Origin: Promethearchaeota archaeon
GTDB lineage: Archaea; Asgardarchaeota; Lokiarchaeia; Sigyniarchaeales; Promethearchaeaceae
Direction: 5' to 3'
DNA length: 64,000 bases
Assembly (NCBI GenBank): GCA_016933055.1
Contig: JAFGBS010000002.1
Span: forward strand, 62,001-126,000
The position numbers and the translations under genes were made by a program. The notes under the pieces were generated by a model that worked only from the letters and a program-made list of their open reading frames with translations, did no database searches and was not told where the DNA came from. This document shows positions 16,887 to 26,250 of this stretch, piece by piece (the stretch's first letter is position 1; each line of letters starts with the position of its first letter).

Positions 16887-17114
16887 TTAATCTGTGGAGA
16901 GATCAAAAAAATCAAATGTGGTTAATCGTCCTCTATCGTGTAGATCTCTATCTAATTGTAATATGGTATAATGGGAGGGGTTTCCGTGTTTTACAATAAT
17001 GGGATAAGGTAATCTCTTAGCTTGTAATACGGCTTCTTTAAGTTTCTCAGTTTTTCGGATGCTAATAAAATCATTACAAAAAGGACAAAACCATCGGATA
17101 GATTTCTCGGACAT
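16887..17114 (-). CDS. Hypothetical small protein with a CPFC knuckle (75 aa)
   Basis: No family recognised. It carries a single WFCPFCNDF knuckle near the N-terminus. Only two cysteines are present, so zinc binding would need histidines elsewhere (KHGNPSHY) or a partner. It lies 13 bases after the GIFT-domain gene on the same strand and is probably cotranscribed with it. Confidence 0.65.
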   Translation of the reverse strand: MSEKSIRWFCPFCNDFISIRKTEKLKEAVLQAKRLPYPIIVKHGNPSHYTILQLDRDLHDRGRLTTFDFFDLSTD

Positions 17115-17127
17115 TAAAATTACACCT

Positions 17128-18480
17128 CTATTCTTTCTTTTTGTACGTCATTTCCAATTCTTTTATGCGACTTAAGGTCCGGTTGAGATCGTTGTTCAAT
17201 CGTTCTGTTTGCTTGTTATATTGTTCTTTTGTGTAGGAACCGTTTTTGTATTTAGAATCAACTAAATCCCTCAAATTTTCAATAGAGTTCAGCTTATTTT
17301 TAAGCGTCTCTAGTTCGGCAGCAATTTCTTCTTTGGTTAGCGGGAGTTGTTCGTCATCGGGTTCCTCCTTCTTGGAAGGTTTAGAGGTTGGTTTCTTTTT
17401 TGGTTTTGTCATGGATTTCGGTCTTTCAGGCATTTCAGTCAACAGATTGGGTTCTGGTTCTAGTTTCAATTCTAGTTCTGGAAGTGGACTGGGTTCGAAT
17501 GGAATAGGTTCATCAATTTTTTTCTGGGTTTCCAAAATCTGTTCTTCCGAGCTTAATATCGTATTGATTATGTTTTGCACTTGATCCTTGAGAACAGTTA
17601 TTTCTTCTAATAATCCATAAAAGAGAGCGGCAAGGTCGGATTTATCAGAAATTATAATACGAGACGATAGGTTTAATTTAGATTGAGGTATCCCACTTGG
17701 GGATAGGGGACTCGATGAGATATCACCGATATTATGAGAAATCTCTTGTATGTTGATTTTAGGTTCGATTTCCCCTGTTTTTATCTTTTCACGGTAGTCT
17801 GTTTTCAACCAATTAAAGATGTTGGTGCAAAATTCTTTGTGGCCTGCATGTTGGAATCCACCCGGAATTTCATTGCGAAACATTTCATAACTTCCGATTC
17901 CTACCACTCTGCCTTCTTGAACTTCTGCTGTAACAACCAAAGGAGTGGAAAATGGTTCAGATTCTTCATTTGAAATTGCAACGGGAACTACATTTAATCC
18001 CAGCGTGCTTAAACTGCATCCAGCGCGGAAACAAAGAGAGGTGATTCCTTCGGTGATAGGATGAGGGGGTGTGAAATTTGTAATTTCGGGGAGATTTTCT
18101 AAACCAAAATTTTTCGTATAGTCTAACACTTGATCGTTTTCATAACTAAATCCAAATTTCTCGACAAGTTCACTAAGATTGGATCTTCTTCCTTTATCTC
18201 CTCCAGCATGGGATAAACAAAGCAATCCTCCTCCATCTTCCTTTACCCATTGCGCAATCGCATCAATTTCATTTGTAGAAAATTTTGCAAAATCGGGGCA
18301 GGGGATGACAAGGAGATCAAATGCGGAAAGATTTTGCCTTGTGATTGGAAACTCCATAAAAGTTTGACAAACAAATCCCATAGATTCCAAATGTTCTTTT
18401 AGTTCACTATAATTTCCACTAATCTTGGCACGGGGTTTATGGGCTTCATCAAAAGCTACCAAATAAGAACTAGTTGTCAT
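17128..18480 (-). CDS. GIFT (IFT52-like, GATase-like) domain protein with coiled-coil tail
   Basis: Protein of 450 aa. Residues 1 to about 235 look like a catalytically empty class-I glutamine-amidotransferase-like fold of the DUF4350/GIFT type. Signs are FDEAHKPRAKISGNYSEL at the start, FDLLVIPCPDFAKFS, then EDGGGLLCLSHAGGD. In eukaryotes the GIFT domain is found in the intraflagellar transport protein IFT52. A proline- and lysine-rich linker (about 330-380) leads to a C-terminal coiled coil (380-450). It sits 43 bp after a sugar nucleotidyltransferase gene and 13 bp before a small cysteine protein. Function in archaea is unknown, and the family call is by motif memory. Confidence 0.65.
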   Translation of the reverse strand: MTTSSYLVAFDEAHKPRAKISGNYSELKEHLESMGFVCQTFMEFPITRQNLSAFDLLVIPCPDFAKFSTNEIDAIAQWVKEDGGGLLCLSHAGGDKGRRSNLSELVEKFGFSYENDQVLDYTKNFGLENLPEITNFTPPHPITEGITSLCFRAGCSLSTLGLNVVPVAISNEESEPFSTPLVVTAEVQEGRVVGIGSYEMFRNEIPGGFQHAGHKEFCTNIFNWLKTDYREKIKTGEIEPKINIQEISHNIGDISSSPLSPSGIPQSKLNLSSRIIISDKSDLAALFYGLLEEITVLKDQVQNIINTILSSEEQILETQKKIDEPIPFEPSPLPELELKLEPEPNLLTEMPERPKSMTKPKKKPTSKPSKKEEPDDEQLPLTKEEIAAELETLKNKLNSIENLRDLVDSKYKNGSYTKEQYNKQTERLNNDLNRTLSRIKELEMTYKKKE

Positions 18481-18523
18481 TTTGCATATTCCTTTTTTCT
18501 AGTTGTACTATTATTGATAATTG

Positions 18524-19735
18524 TTATAATGTAGTAGATTTATTATTTTTTGAAGATCGTATATTGGATTGATCCCCGATTATCATATTATTTTTAATAA
18601 TATCATCCATAATTACATTATCTCCGATAATCGAATTTTGAGTAATGATCCGTTCTAGATGGCAGCCGTCACCGATAACAGAATTTCGGATTATACAATC
18701 CTGCAAAACACAGTTGTCTCCTAAGGAGCAATATGGTCCGATCACACAGTTTCGTATCTGAACATCTTTTCCAATAAAAGAAGGAGAGTTAAGAGAGGAA
18801 TTTGTTAATTCTCCTATTAAATCTCCCAAAACATTGTCTTGCTGGGTTAGTAGGAATTTGTTTCCTTGTAGTAAGGTGCCATGTTTACCAAAATCTAGAA
18901 TGCCCTTGTTAAATTCCATGGGAGCTAATTTAAAACCATTTTTTACTAACTCATCTAACGCAGGAGTTAGCTGGGCTTCTCCTTCTCGATGTTCGAATTT
19001 GGACACTTCTTTTTTTAGATATTTGTATAAATTTTTCATAGTTTTAGGTTTGAATCCATACACACCAGCGATGGCAAGATTGGAATGAGATGATTTGGGT
19101 TTTTCTACTAATTTTTCAATAAGTCCCGTTTCCTTGTCAACAGTAACAATTCCATAACTACTGATTCGGGTTCTTGGTACTTTCATGATTCCAATAACAC
19201 CATCCACATCGATTCCATGAGAATGTAGAGGGGAAGCTCCTATCTCATTATTGTCTTTGAAGTCGTCTGCACGGTTTTCACTTTTTATATTCACTTCTTC
19301 CCCACATAGTAGGGAGATAAATTCGGCATAACCATCTAAAGGTACCATATCATTAAGATTGATAATAGCAAAGTCATTTCGATCGGTGGAATCATAAGAA
19401 GATATTTTATTTTTATACCAATTTTCAGAAAGCAAAATTGCTTGTCCCAGACCCCCAAAATACGGGATATTTCCATGAAATCCTTTTGGTTCTTGGGATT
19501 CAAAACTTAAATCAAAAAATGATGAATAATAATTTCTCAAATATTGTTGAACCGCTCGTTCTTCTGAACCCGTGATAATTAATAGATCAGAAGGAGGAGA
19601 TGCAATCTGTGTGAATTTATCCAATATATGATCAATTAATCGTTTCCCCGCTACTTTAAGAAAGCCTTTTGGTTTACTAAAAGTGAACGGGCGAAGTCGT
19701 GTGCCCACCCCCGCCATGGGAACGACAAATTTCAT
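18524..19735 (-). CDS. Sugar-1-phosphate nucleotidyltransferase
   Basis: Enzyme of 403 aa that makes NDP-sugars, close to the glucose-1-phosphate thymidylyltransferase / GlmU N-terminal family. The nucleotide-binding signature MAGVGTRLRPFTFSKPK is at residues 8-24. The C-terminal third has hexapeptide repeats forming a left-handed beta-helix (VIGPYCSLGDNCVLQ, SVIGDGCHLE, SIIGDNVIM). Its start overlaps the aIF5A stop by 4 bp. The sugar and the pathway (surface glycan or N-glycan) cannot be read here. Confidence 0.9.
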   Translation of the reverse strand: MKFVVPMAGVGTRLRPFTFSKPKGFLKVAGKRLIDHILDKFTQIASPPSDLLIITGSEERAVQQYLRNYYSSFFDLSFESQEPKGFHGNIPYFGGLGQAILLSENWYKNKISSYDSTDRNDFAIINLNDMVPLDGYAEFISLLCGEEVNIKSENRADDFKDNNEIGASPLHSHGIDVDGVIGIMKVPRTRISSYGIVTVDKETGLIEKLVEKPKSSHSNLAIAGVYGFKPKTMKNLYKYLKKEVSKFEHREGEAQLTPALDELVKNGFKLAPMEFNKGILDFGKHGTLLQGNKFLLTQQDNVLGDLIGELTNSSLNSPSFIGKDVQIRNCVIGPYCSLGDNCVLQDCIIRNSVIGDGCHLERIITQNSIIGDNVIMDDIIKNNMIIGDQSNIRSSKNNKSTTL

Positions 19736-20163
19736 TGAATCATTACTCGTCGAATGATTTTTTTACCAACTACATCCCAAAATTCCGCTTGGGAATCCCC
19801 AATTTGTTCGGGATTATTTTTGAGAGTTTCTAATTTATTAATTGCGTCTTCTTCGTCAGTTGGCCAATCACAGTGTAAGGTTTCAAAAGTTTCTAAATCC
19901 ATTAAAGTCACACTATTGTCTGAAACATCCGTAATCTGGCCAGTACTTTTTACTATTTCCGGAATATCTATCATCGCATCTGCGGTAAACATGACACTGC
20001 GTTTCTTTTTATCGAATAATCCTTCACAAGATATTCGCATTTTAGCATGTCCATGCTTTCCAGATTTTGAATGTTCTGTGCTAATCACTGAACAGGGTTC
20101 TCCATCGACCATAAAATAATTTCCTTTTTTAAGCTTGTTTGCTGTTGTTCGTCTTAAACTCAT
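19732..20163 (-). CDS. Translation factor aIF5A
   Basis: Archaeal homolog of eIF5A and EF-P, 143 aa, that rescues ribosomes stalled on proline-rich stretches. The hypusine loop SKSGKHGHAK carries the target lysine, K36. The C-terminal OB fold follows. It heads a minus-strand series with the nucleotidyltransferase and the GIFT gene and is divergent from SRP54. Confidence 0.95.
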   Translation of the reverse strand: MSLRRTTANKLKKGNYFMVDGEPCSVISTEHSKSGKHGHAKMRISCEGLFDKKKRSVMFTADAMIDIPEIVKSTGQITDVSDNSVTLMDLETFETLHCDWPTDEEDAINKLETLKNNPEQIGDSQAEFWDVVGKKIIRRVMIQ

Positions 20164-20230
20164 ATAAAAACACTATTTTTTTCTAATTAGTTCTAATCTA
20201 AGTATTTCCAATATTTGAAACTTTTTGAGA

Positions 20231-20242
20231 GTTTATAAATTT
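20231..20242 (+). promoter_or_regulatory. TATA-like element of the SRP54 gene
   Basis: GTTTATAAATTT lies 40-50 bases ahead of the SRP54 start codon, in the 117-base divergent gap shared with aIF5A. Placement predicts a short leader of about 15-25 bases. Confidence 0.5.
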
Positions 20243-20280
20243 AAAATGGGTGCTTCATTGATGATAAGAGTAGAAAGTAC

Positions 20281-21636
20281 ATGGTAATGGAAAAATTTGG
20301 TAAATCATTGGATAATATGATTCGGAAGATCCGAAAACTCCCTCGAATTGACAAGGATGCTTTGAAGTTAGTGATCCAAGATTTTCAAAGAGCCTTATTA
20401 TCCGCCGATGTAAACGTGGAAATTTGTCTTGCAGTAACTGAAAATATTAAAAAGAAAGCGTTTAATGAAAAGATCGCTACAGGAATTGCCCGTAAGGACT
20501 TTGTCATAAAACTAATCCATGATGAACTCGTTACTCTGCTAGGAGGAAATCAAAATGTTCGAAAACTTAAATCCAACCGCTTAAATATCATTCTGATGGT
20601 GGGAATCCAAGGATCGGGAAAAACTACTACTGTTGGGAAATTATCCCATTATTACCGTAGCAAAGGATTTAAAGTGGGGGTTGTATCTGCCGATACATGG
20701 AGACCAGGAGCTTACCAGCAGTTGGATCAATTATTGACTCCACTACGAGTTCCACTCTTTGGAGAACCTGAAGAAAAAAATGCTTTGAAGATAGTAAAAA
20801 AGGGGATTAGACATTTTACGAATGAAAATGTCGATATTATAATCGTAGATACTGCAGGACGGCATAAAGAAGAGAAAAACTTGATGAATGAAGTCCAGAA
20901 AATGGAAAAAATGATTAAACCAGACGAGGTAATTTTAGTTATTGATGGCACACTTGGTCAGCAAGCATATTCTCAAGCGAAAGCATTTTCCGAAGCAACC
21001 CATGTAGGTTCTATTATCGTGACAAAACTGGATGGATCAGCAAAGGGTGGAGGAGCTTTGTCTGCGGTTGCTGCCACGAATGCTCCCATTAAATTTATTG
21101 GAGTGGGAGAGAGAATTGAGGCTTTGGAAGATTTCATACCCTCAAAGTTCGTTGGCAACCTACTTGGGATTCCGGATATTGAAGGAATCCTTGAGAAGAT
21201 TAAAGATGCAGAAATTGAACCCGATAAAGATATGGTAAAACGTTTGATGAAAGGAAAATTTACTTTAGATGATTTATACCAACAATTACAATCATTAAAG
21301 AAAATGGGTCCATTTAAGAAACTATTAACAATGATGGGAGGACAAAATATTCCCGATGAAATGAAAGATATGGCAGAATCCAATCTAGAGAATTGGAAAG
21401 TCGTTCTAAGCAGTATGACCCAATTTGAGAAAGAAAATCCCAATGTGATTAAAAAAAGTCGAATTGAACGGATCGCTAAGGGAAGTGGCAAAAGTTACTC
21501 GGATATTAAAGGATTATTGAAACAATATGATGATATGAAAAAAATGATTTCTCATATGACTAAACCTCGAAGAGGAAAGAAAGGTCCAGGGGGACTGCCA
21601 CCAGGTATGCCAGATCTTTCTAAACTAGGAATGTGA
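20281..21636 (+). CDS. srp54: Signal recognition particle GTPase SRP54
   Basis: GTPase of 451 aa that binds signal sequences and 7S RNA. It has an N-domain helical bundle and a G domain with GIQGSGKTTTVGKL, DTAGRHKEE and TKLDGSAKGGGAL. The C-terminal M domain is methionine-rich and ends PGGLPPGMPDLSK. The SRP RNA gene is not recognised in this window. The stop overlaps the start of the following TrmY gene. Confidence 0.97.
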   Translation: MVMEKFGKSLDNMIRKIRKLPRIDKDALKLVIQDFQRALLSADVNVEICLAVTENIKKKAFNEKIATGIARKDFVIKLIHDELVTLLGGNQNVRKLKSNRLNIILMVGIQGSGKTTTVGKLSHYYRSKGFKVGVVSADTWRPGAYQQLDQLLTPLRVPLFGEPEEKNALKIVKKGIRHFTNENVDIIIVDTAGRHKEEKNLMNEVQKMEKMIKPDEVILVIDGTLGQQAYSQAKAFSEATHVGSIIVTKLDGSAKGGGALSAVAATNAPIKFIGVGERIEALEDFIPSKFVGNLLGIPDIEGILEKIKDAEIEPDKDMVKRLMKGKFTLDDLYQQLQSLKKMGPFKKLLTMMGGQNIPDEMKDMAESNLENWKVVLSSMTQFEKENPNVIKKSRIERIAKGSGKSYSDIKGLLKQYDDMKKMISHMTKPRRGKKGPGGLPPGMPDLSKLGM

Positions 21637-22304
21637 TCCTTGGGATTGGTATGGATTTCATATATATCATAAATAAGTTCCCGTCCTTATCTAAAAACGA
21701 TATCGACCAAGATCATGTTTCCGAACAGATTTTATCTATTTCCGATATTTTACGTTCGGTATTTCTCTTATCTAATTCATTGTTACATGAAAATAATTTT
21801 TTTATTATTTGTTTGGATCAATTTCTTGAGTTTCCCAAGGAATTGATGATATTTTTTCAAGGAGATAAATTACGATATTTAGCACCCGATGAACGAGGAA
21901 TATTGTATCTTCTCTTAAAAATCCACAAGATTATCACAGGGGAAGGAAATAAGAAACAAGAAAGAAAAGAACATGCAAAATTTATTCAATTACAACGTGC
22001 TCAATCAACTCCCGGGATTTTCATGCAAAAGATATCCATCGAAAATATCTGGCAAATGCATAAATTTCAAGCAGAGAATTATATTATCATAGGAAATTTT
22101 TCCAACAAGTATAACAGAATTCAATCTGTTTTCGAATTACAAGAAACAATAACCTCAAATTCAGTACTTATTATTCCCACAACAGATCTCAATTTCGATT
22201 TCCCTGAAGAATGGAACCTATATGAATTCAATAGTATGGATTGGAAAGAAAAATTTTACGTAAGTGAACTGATTAGTTATATACAAGCAAATATTGCTGA
22301 GTGA
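21633..22304 (+). CDS. trmY: tRNA pseudouridine-54 N1-methyltransferase TrmY-like
   Basis: SPOUT-class methyltransferase of about 223 aa. The hallmark is a strand followed by LRYLAPDERGILYLLLKI, matching the LxPDERS region of TrmY. TrmY methylates pseudouridine 54 in the tRNA T loop of archaea. The C-terminal SAM-binding knot (NSVLIIPTTDLNF and what follows) is diverged. The frame opens 4 bases before the SRP54 stop. Confidence 0.72.
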   Translation: MILGIGMDFIYIINKFPSLSKNDIDQDHVSEQILSISDILRSVFLLSNSLLHENNFFIICLDQFLEFPKELMIFFQGDKLRYLAPDERGILYLLLKIHKIITGEGNKKQERKEHAKFIQLQRAQSTPGIFMQKISIENIWQMHKFQAENYIIIGNFSNKYNRIQSVFELQETITSNSVLIIPTTDLNFDFPEEWNLYEFNSMDWKEKFYVSELISYIQANIAE

Positions 22305-22316
22305 GGCATCCGCAAA

Positions 22317-23825
22317 GTGCGATATTTATTAGAAAAAGGATGGATTGTGACACCATTCTCGACACAAATAGGTACGATTCTTATTAAAGGATCGAAAATT
22401 TCCCATATTTTTACTGAAGATGAACAATTGCCTGCGATCGATGAGAAACAAAGAATAAATTGCAGGGGAAAATATATCCTACCTGGTATTATTGACCCCC
22501 ATGTACATTTACGAGACTTGAACCAAATTCATAAAGAAACGATTGAATCGGGTACTCAGGCAGCCATATCCAATGGAATCACGAGTATAATTGCAATGCC
22601 GAATACCTCCCCCCCACTGAATTGCATTGAAACCATTAAAAAGTATACTAGGAAAATTAGACAAACCGCTCATTGCAATGTGGGTATATATGCAAAGCTC
22701 CCCTCGGTTTCACAAAATCTCAGAGAATATTGTCGACACTTGAAGAAGCTTGGAGTATTTGGGATAAAAATATACCCAGGAGACAATCCTGAAATAATAA
22801 ACTGGGAACCTTTGGTGAGAATATGGGAGGACAACAAAGAAGAATTCAATGAGTATATTGATGATCAAGATCGACTCCTCGTGAAAATTCAAAATTATGT
22901 TGACAATCTATATTCAGAAACTCAATTTGCCCAGCAAATCCATGGATGGGAAGAACTTTTTATGGAAACTGCTAAAAGTCACCTTCATCTTTTATTTCAC
23001 GCTGATGTTCCTCTGGATTCTCAAGTCCGGGAGATTCGTTTTAAAACCTTTGACGCAATTCATAAATCTTCCTTAGTTGCCCACTCCACTAATTATAATA
23101 AGCTTCAAGAACTATTACACATCTTTTTTATTTTCAAGATTTTGAATTCAAATCAATCATTCCTATGCCCTCCGATAACTTTTTGTCATGTTTCATCAAT
23201 GCAAGCGATTCAACTGATAGAAAAATTACGAAAAGACCTTCCACATATTAAGATCACCATCGAAATCACCCCTCACCATACCTATCTCTCCCAAAAAATA
23301 GAATTACCCTATTCATCCCATGGAAAAGTTCTGCCTCCACTGAGATTGGAAGAAGATAATCTGTATATACAACATTTATTACATTCTCATAATTTATCAC
23401 AGTTTTATTATGGTAGTGACCATGCACCTCACTCCGAGAAAGAGAAAGCGAAAAATTTTTTACTCACTCCTTCGGGATTCCCGAGCTTAGATGTGTATAG
23501 CAAATATATTTTATCAAAGTATTTTGAAAATGAATGGGATTTACGGCATTTCACTTTTTACTCTTCCTATAATCCAGCAAGAATTTACCATATAAAGAAA
23601 AGGGGATTAATTTATCCAGGTTATTTTGCGGATCTCATAATTTTTGAAAAGGTTCCCGTTTATTCTCTAAATAAGGAGGATTTCAAGAGTACCTCACCTA
23701 TCTGTCCATATCCACTAAACAATATTCAAGTACTCATATCTGATGTATTTTTGAATGGCAAGAACTTATTAGAATCAAAGGGAACATTTATTGCGAGGTC
23801 ATATAATTGGAAACCAACTCATTAA
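22317..23825 (+). CDS. pyrC: Dihydroorotase-like amidohydrolase
   Basis: Cyclic amidohydrolase of 502 aa, most likely dihydroorotase of pyrimidine synthesis. Metal ligands are visible in DPHVHLRD, HVSS, ITPHH and the C-terminal GSDHAPHSEKEK. It is longer than usual (about 420-450 aa), with extra charged helical sequence around residues 170-225. The start is GTG 22317 with GAGG about 10 bases ahead. Allantoinase is an alternative, but the neighbouring NadC and methyltransferase genes give no purine-degradation context. Confidence 0.82.
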   Translation: MRYLLEKGWIVTPFSTQIGTILIKGSKISHIFTEDEQLPAIDEKQRINCRGKYILPGIIDPHVHLRDLNQIHKETIESGTQAAISNGITSIIAMPNTSPPLNCIETIKKYTRKIRQTAHCNVGIYAKLPSVSQNLREYCRHLKKLGVFGIKIYPGDNPEIINWEPLVRIWEDNKEEFNEYIDDQDRLLVKIQNYVDNLYSETQFAQQIHGWEELFMETAKSHLHLLFHADVPLDSQVREIRFKTFDAIHKSSLVAHSTNYNKLQELLHIFFIFKILNSNQSFLCPPITFCHVSSMQAIQLIEKLRKDLPHIKITIEITPHHTYLSQKIELPYSSHGKVLPPLRLEEDNLYIQHLLHSHNLSQFYYGSDHAPHSEKEKAKNFLLTPSGFPSLDVYSKYILSKYFENEWDLRHFTFYSSYNPARIYHIKKRGLIYPGYFADLIIFEKVPVYSLNKEDFKSTSPICPYPLNNIQVLISDVFLNGKNLLESKGTFIARSYNWKPTH

Positions 23826-23835
23826 GGGAGTGCCT

Positions 23836-24714
23836 ATGAAAAGTTTATCTACCGTTGAAACTCATATTTTGAAACGGAAAATCGAGCAATTTCTTGAAGA
23901 AGACATTCGCTATGGGGACATAACCAGCACTTTACTTGAAAATTTGGAAGTAAGTGCAAAAATTTTATCTAAAAGTAATGGAATAGTGTGTGGAATTCAA
24001 GAAGCAAGAATTATGTGTGATATTTGTGGTGTTCAAATCCTTTTCAGCTTAAATGATGGAGATAATATTCAAAAGGGATTGGAAATCATGCATCTATCTG
24101 GTAAACTTCATGACCTATTGATTATGGAGAGGACATTGCTTAATATTATGATGCGGATGAGCTCAATCGCAACAACCACAAACGAATATGTGAAATTAAT
24201 TAATCAATCAAAGAATACCGTGAAAATAGCTGCAACACGAAAAACAACTCCTGGTTTTCGGTTATTTGAAAAACGGGCGGTATTGGTTGGAGGAAAAGGA
24301 TATTCCGATACCCATAGATGGAGTTTAGATGATATGGTTCTGATTAAAGATACCCATATCGCTGCATCTAACCGAACTATCCCAGATTTAGTTGCTTTCG
24401 CGAAAAGTCAGACGTCATTTTCAAAAAAAATAGAAATTGAAGTACAAACCGCAAAAATAGCAATTTTAGCAGCGCGATCGGGTGTGGATATTCTCATGTT
24501 TGATAATATGAAGCCATCTATCATTAAATCGACCATCCAAAAAATAGTTACAGAATTAGGTAACCAAAGGATTCCAATTTTTGAAGCGTCTGGAAACATT
24601 ACCCTAGAAAATGTGAGTGAATACATTGAAAGCGGAGTTGACGTGATAAGTACGAGTCAAATTACATTTCATCCGGAAAAATCAATTGATATATCATTGG
24701 AAATCATGGACTAG
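23836..24714 (+). CDS. nadC: Nicotinate-nucleotide pyrophosphorylase NadC
   Basis: Enzyme of 292 aa that makes nicotinate mononucleotide from quinolinate and PRPP. Motifs are EEDIRYGDITS at the start, ERTLLNIMMRMSSIAT, the RKTTPGFRLFEK substrate loop and EASGNITLENVSEYIESGVDVIS at the end. I chose ATG 23836, which follows GGGAG and the end of the dihydroorotase gene. NadA and NadB are not in the window. Confidence 0.95.
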   Translation: MKSLSTVETHILKRKIEQFLEEDIRYGDITSTLLENLEVSAKILSKSNGIVCGIQEARIMCDICGVQILFSLNDGDNIQKGLEIMHLSGKLHDLLIMERTLLNIMMRMSSIATTTNEYVKLINQSKNTVKIAATRKTTPGFRLFEKRAVLVGGKGYSDTHRWSLDDMVLIKDTHIAASNRTIPDLVAFAKSQTSFSKKIEIEVQTAKIAILAARSGVDILMFDNMKPSIIKSTIQKIVTELGNQRIPIFEASGNITLENVSEYIESGVDVISTSQITFHPEKSIDISLEIMD

Positions 24715-24717
24715 AAA

Positions 24718-25101
24718 TCAGATGAATGTAGATGCCGTCAGAGTGTCTTTGATTTTATTAAATGACTGAGTAAAATCATAAATACGAGAATGTTCTCCTA
24801 TTATCACGTAAATCCGTAAAGTTTGTTCATCTAGCATGTACTCAGAAAACGACTTGACTATGTCCTCAAAACGGTGCTCTATTGTTGCAAATTCTTCTGA
24901 TTTACTCGGATCAGGAGAATAGATTACAGAAATAATAGCACGTTTGATTTCTAAACTGTCTTGTCTGCGTTCATGCTCCCCTATAAATTTTAAAATGGCA
25001 TCCCGCAATGCTTCACTGCGGGATAAGTATCCCGATTTTCGCTGTACTTCGTCAAATTTATTTAAAATATCATCAGATAATTGTAAGGAAACCATTGGCA
25101 T
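24718..25101 (-). CDS. NikR-like ribbon-helix-helix regulator
   Basis: DNA-binding protein of 127 aa. The N-terminal ribbon-helix-helix reads VSLQLSDDILNKFDEV ... SRSEALRDAI. The C-terminal half resembles the ACT-like ligand domain of NikR. The nickel ligands of NikR (a His-x-His pair and a Cys) are not evident, so nickel sensing is unlikely and the ligand is unknown. It is convergent with nadC with only 3 bases between stops. Confidence 0.75.
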   Translation of the reverse strand: MPMVSLQLSDDILNKFDEVQRKSGYLSRSEALRDAILKFIGEHERRQDSLEIKRAIISVIYSPDPSKSEEFATIEHRFEDIVKSFSEYMLDEQTLRIYVIIGEHSRIYDFTQSFNKIKDTLTASTFI

Positions 25102-25157
25102 AAATTATATCTCCAAATTCGATACAATAATATAACCTAGTCTCTCAAAAAAGAATT

Positions 25158-25814
25158 ATGCATACAGACGAGTTTATGGTAAAAGTACATTCAGATACGG
25201 AGAACATTCTCATCGAAGCCAGATTATTTCTTATCGATAAGAACAGAGATTATCCAATCGTTTGTGTTATTTGTCATCCCTATTCCCAGTGGGGCGGCTC
25301 TATGAATAATAATCTTGTTGTTGGAGTAAGAAATCAACTCGTGAAATCAGGTTACCCATGTATTACCTTCAATTTTCGGGGTGTGGGGAAATCTACTGGT
25401 AAAATGGGCACAGGTGTTGAGGAACAGCAGGATCTACAAGCGATATGTACATATGCTCAGAAAATATTTCATTTTACCTCTTTATTTCTTATTGGATATT
25501 CTTATGGGGGACTAATATGCCTTTCTTCAGCTTTACACATAGAAAATCTTACCGGTATGAGTTTAATATCTTATCCTATCGGATTCGTTCCTCATATACA
25601 ACCTGATTATGAGATAGACGTCCCTCTTCTTTTTCTCCACGGAAAACAAGATGATATTATCCCAATCCAAAATGTCCAACAAATAATTCACAGATTTCAT
25701 AGAATTGAGCCCATTTTAATTCCAATTTCCACGGATCATTTCTATAATGGAAAGGAAAAAGAAGCAGGAATAAAGATCAGAGAATTTATAGATTTGATAG
25801 GTCCTCCAAAATAG
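25158..25814 (+). CDS. Alpha/beta hydrolase
   Basis: Serine hydrolase of 218 aa. The nucleophile elbow is GYSYGG, the acid lies in HGKQDDIIP and the catalytic histidine in STDHFY, all in the right order. FNFRGVGKSTG is typical of the bacterial and archaeal small dienelactone-hydrolase-like group. No signal peptide is seen. The substrate is unknown. The 3' end overlaps the convergent roadblock gene by 29 bases. Confidence 0.88.
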   Translation: MHTDEFMVKVHSDTENILIEARLFLIDKNRDYPIVCVICHPYSQWGGSMNNNLVVGVRNQLVKSGYPCITFNFRGVGKSTGKMGTGVEEQQDLQAICTYAQKIFHFTSLFLIGYSYGGLICLSSALHIENLTGMSLISYPIGFVPHIQPDYEIDVPLLFLHGKQDDIIPIQNVQQIIHRFHRIEPILIPISTDHFYNGKEKEAGIKIREFIDLIGPPK

Positions 25815-26181
25815 GAAGAGCATTTTCCACTGCCCAATCAAACAGTTCATTATTATATTTATCGACTTCATGGTTTTCTGGTTTATCAGTGAGTCCTATA
25901 AGAAGATACACCTTCCCCGATGAAGTTCTAATATTTTGACATAGTATACAACCATCAGAATAAATTGTCTTAAAATATTCTAAATCTGATAAGCCCAAAT
26001 CATCTTTTGCACGTTCACTAGATTCGGAAAGCATTGCACCCATTGCAGCCACCATTTTTTCATTTATATCCTCTATTTTTTGAGAAGCAATTGGCAAACC
26101 ATCCTTCAATGCAAAGATTACACATTTGTATCCATTCTCAGTGAGTTGTTTCAAAATTTCCATCAATCGTGAAGTTGACAT
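25786..26181 (-). CDS. Roadblock/LC7 domain protein
   Basis: Protein of 131 aa with the roadblock fold: a first helix, the strand pair VIFALKDGLPIAS, a long helix with MVAAMGAMLSESSERA, then strands FKTIYSDGCILCQNI and KVYLLIGLTD. In eukaryotes and Asgard archaea such proteins regulate small GTPases. Asgard genomes have many copies. It is a likely partner for the GTPases in this window, but nothing here links it to a particular one. Confidence 0.85.
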   Translation of the reverse strand: MSTSRLMEILKQLTENGYKCVIFALKDGLPIASQKIEDINEKMVAAMGAMLSESSERAKDDLGLSDLEYFKTIYSDGCILCQNIRTSSGKVYLLIGLTDKPENHEVDKYNNELFDWAVENALPILEDLSNL

Positions 26182-26250
26182 TATTTGTGGAACCCTACTA
26201 AATTCGTTATATTTTATATATTTATCTTTATCTCATCAATCCCAATATAG

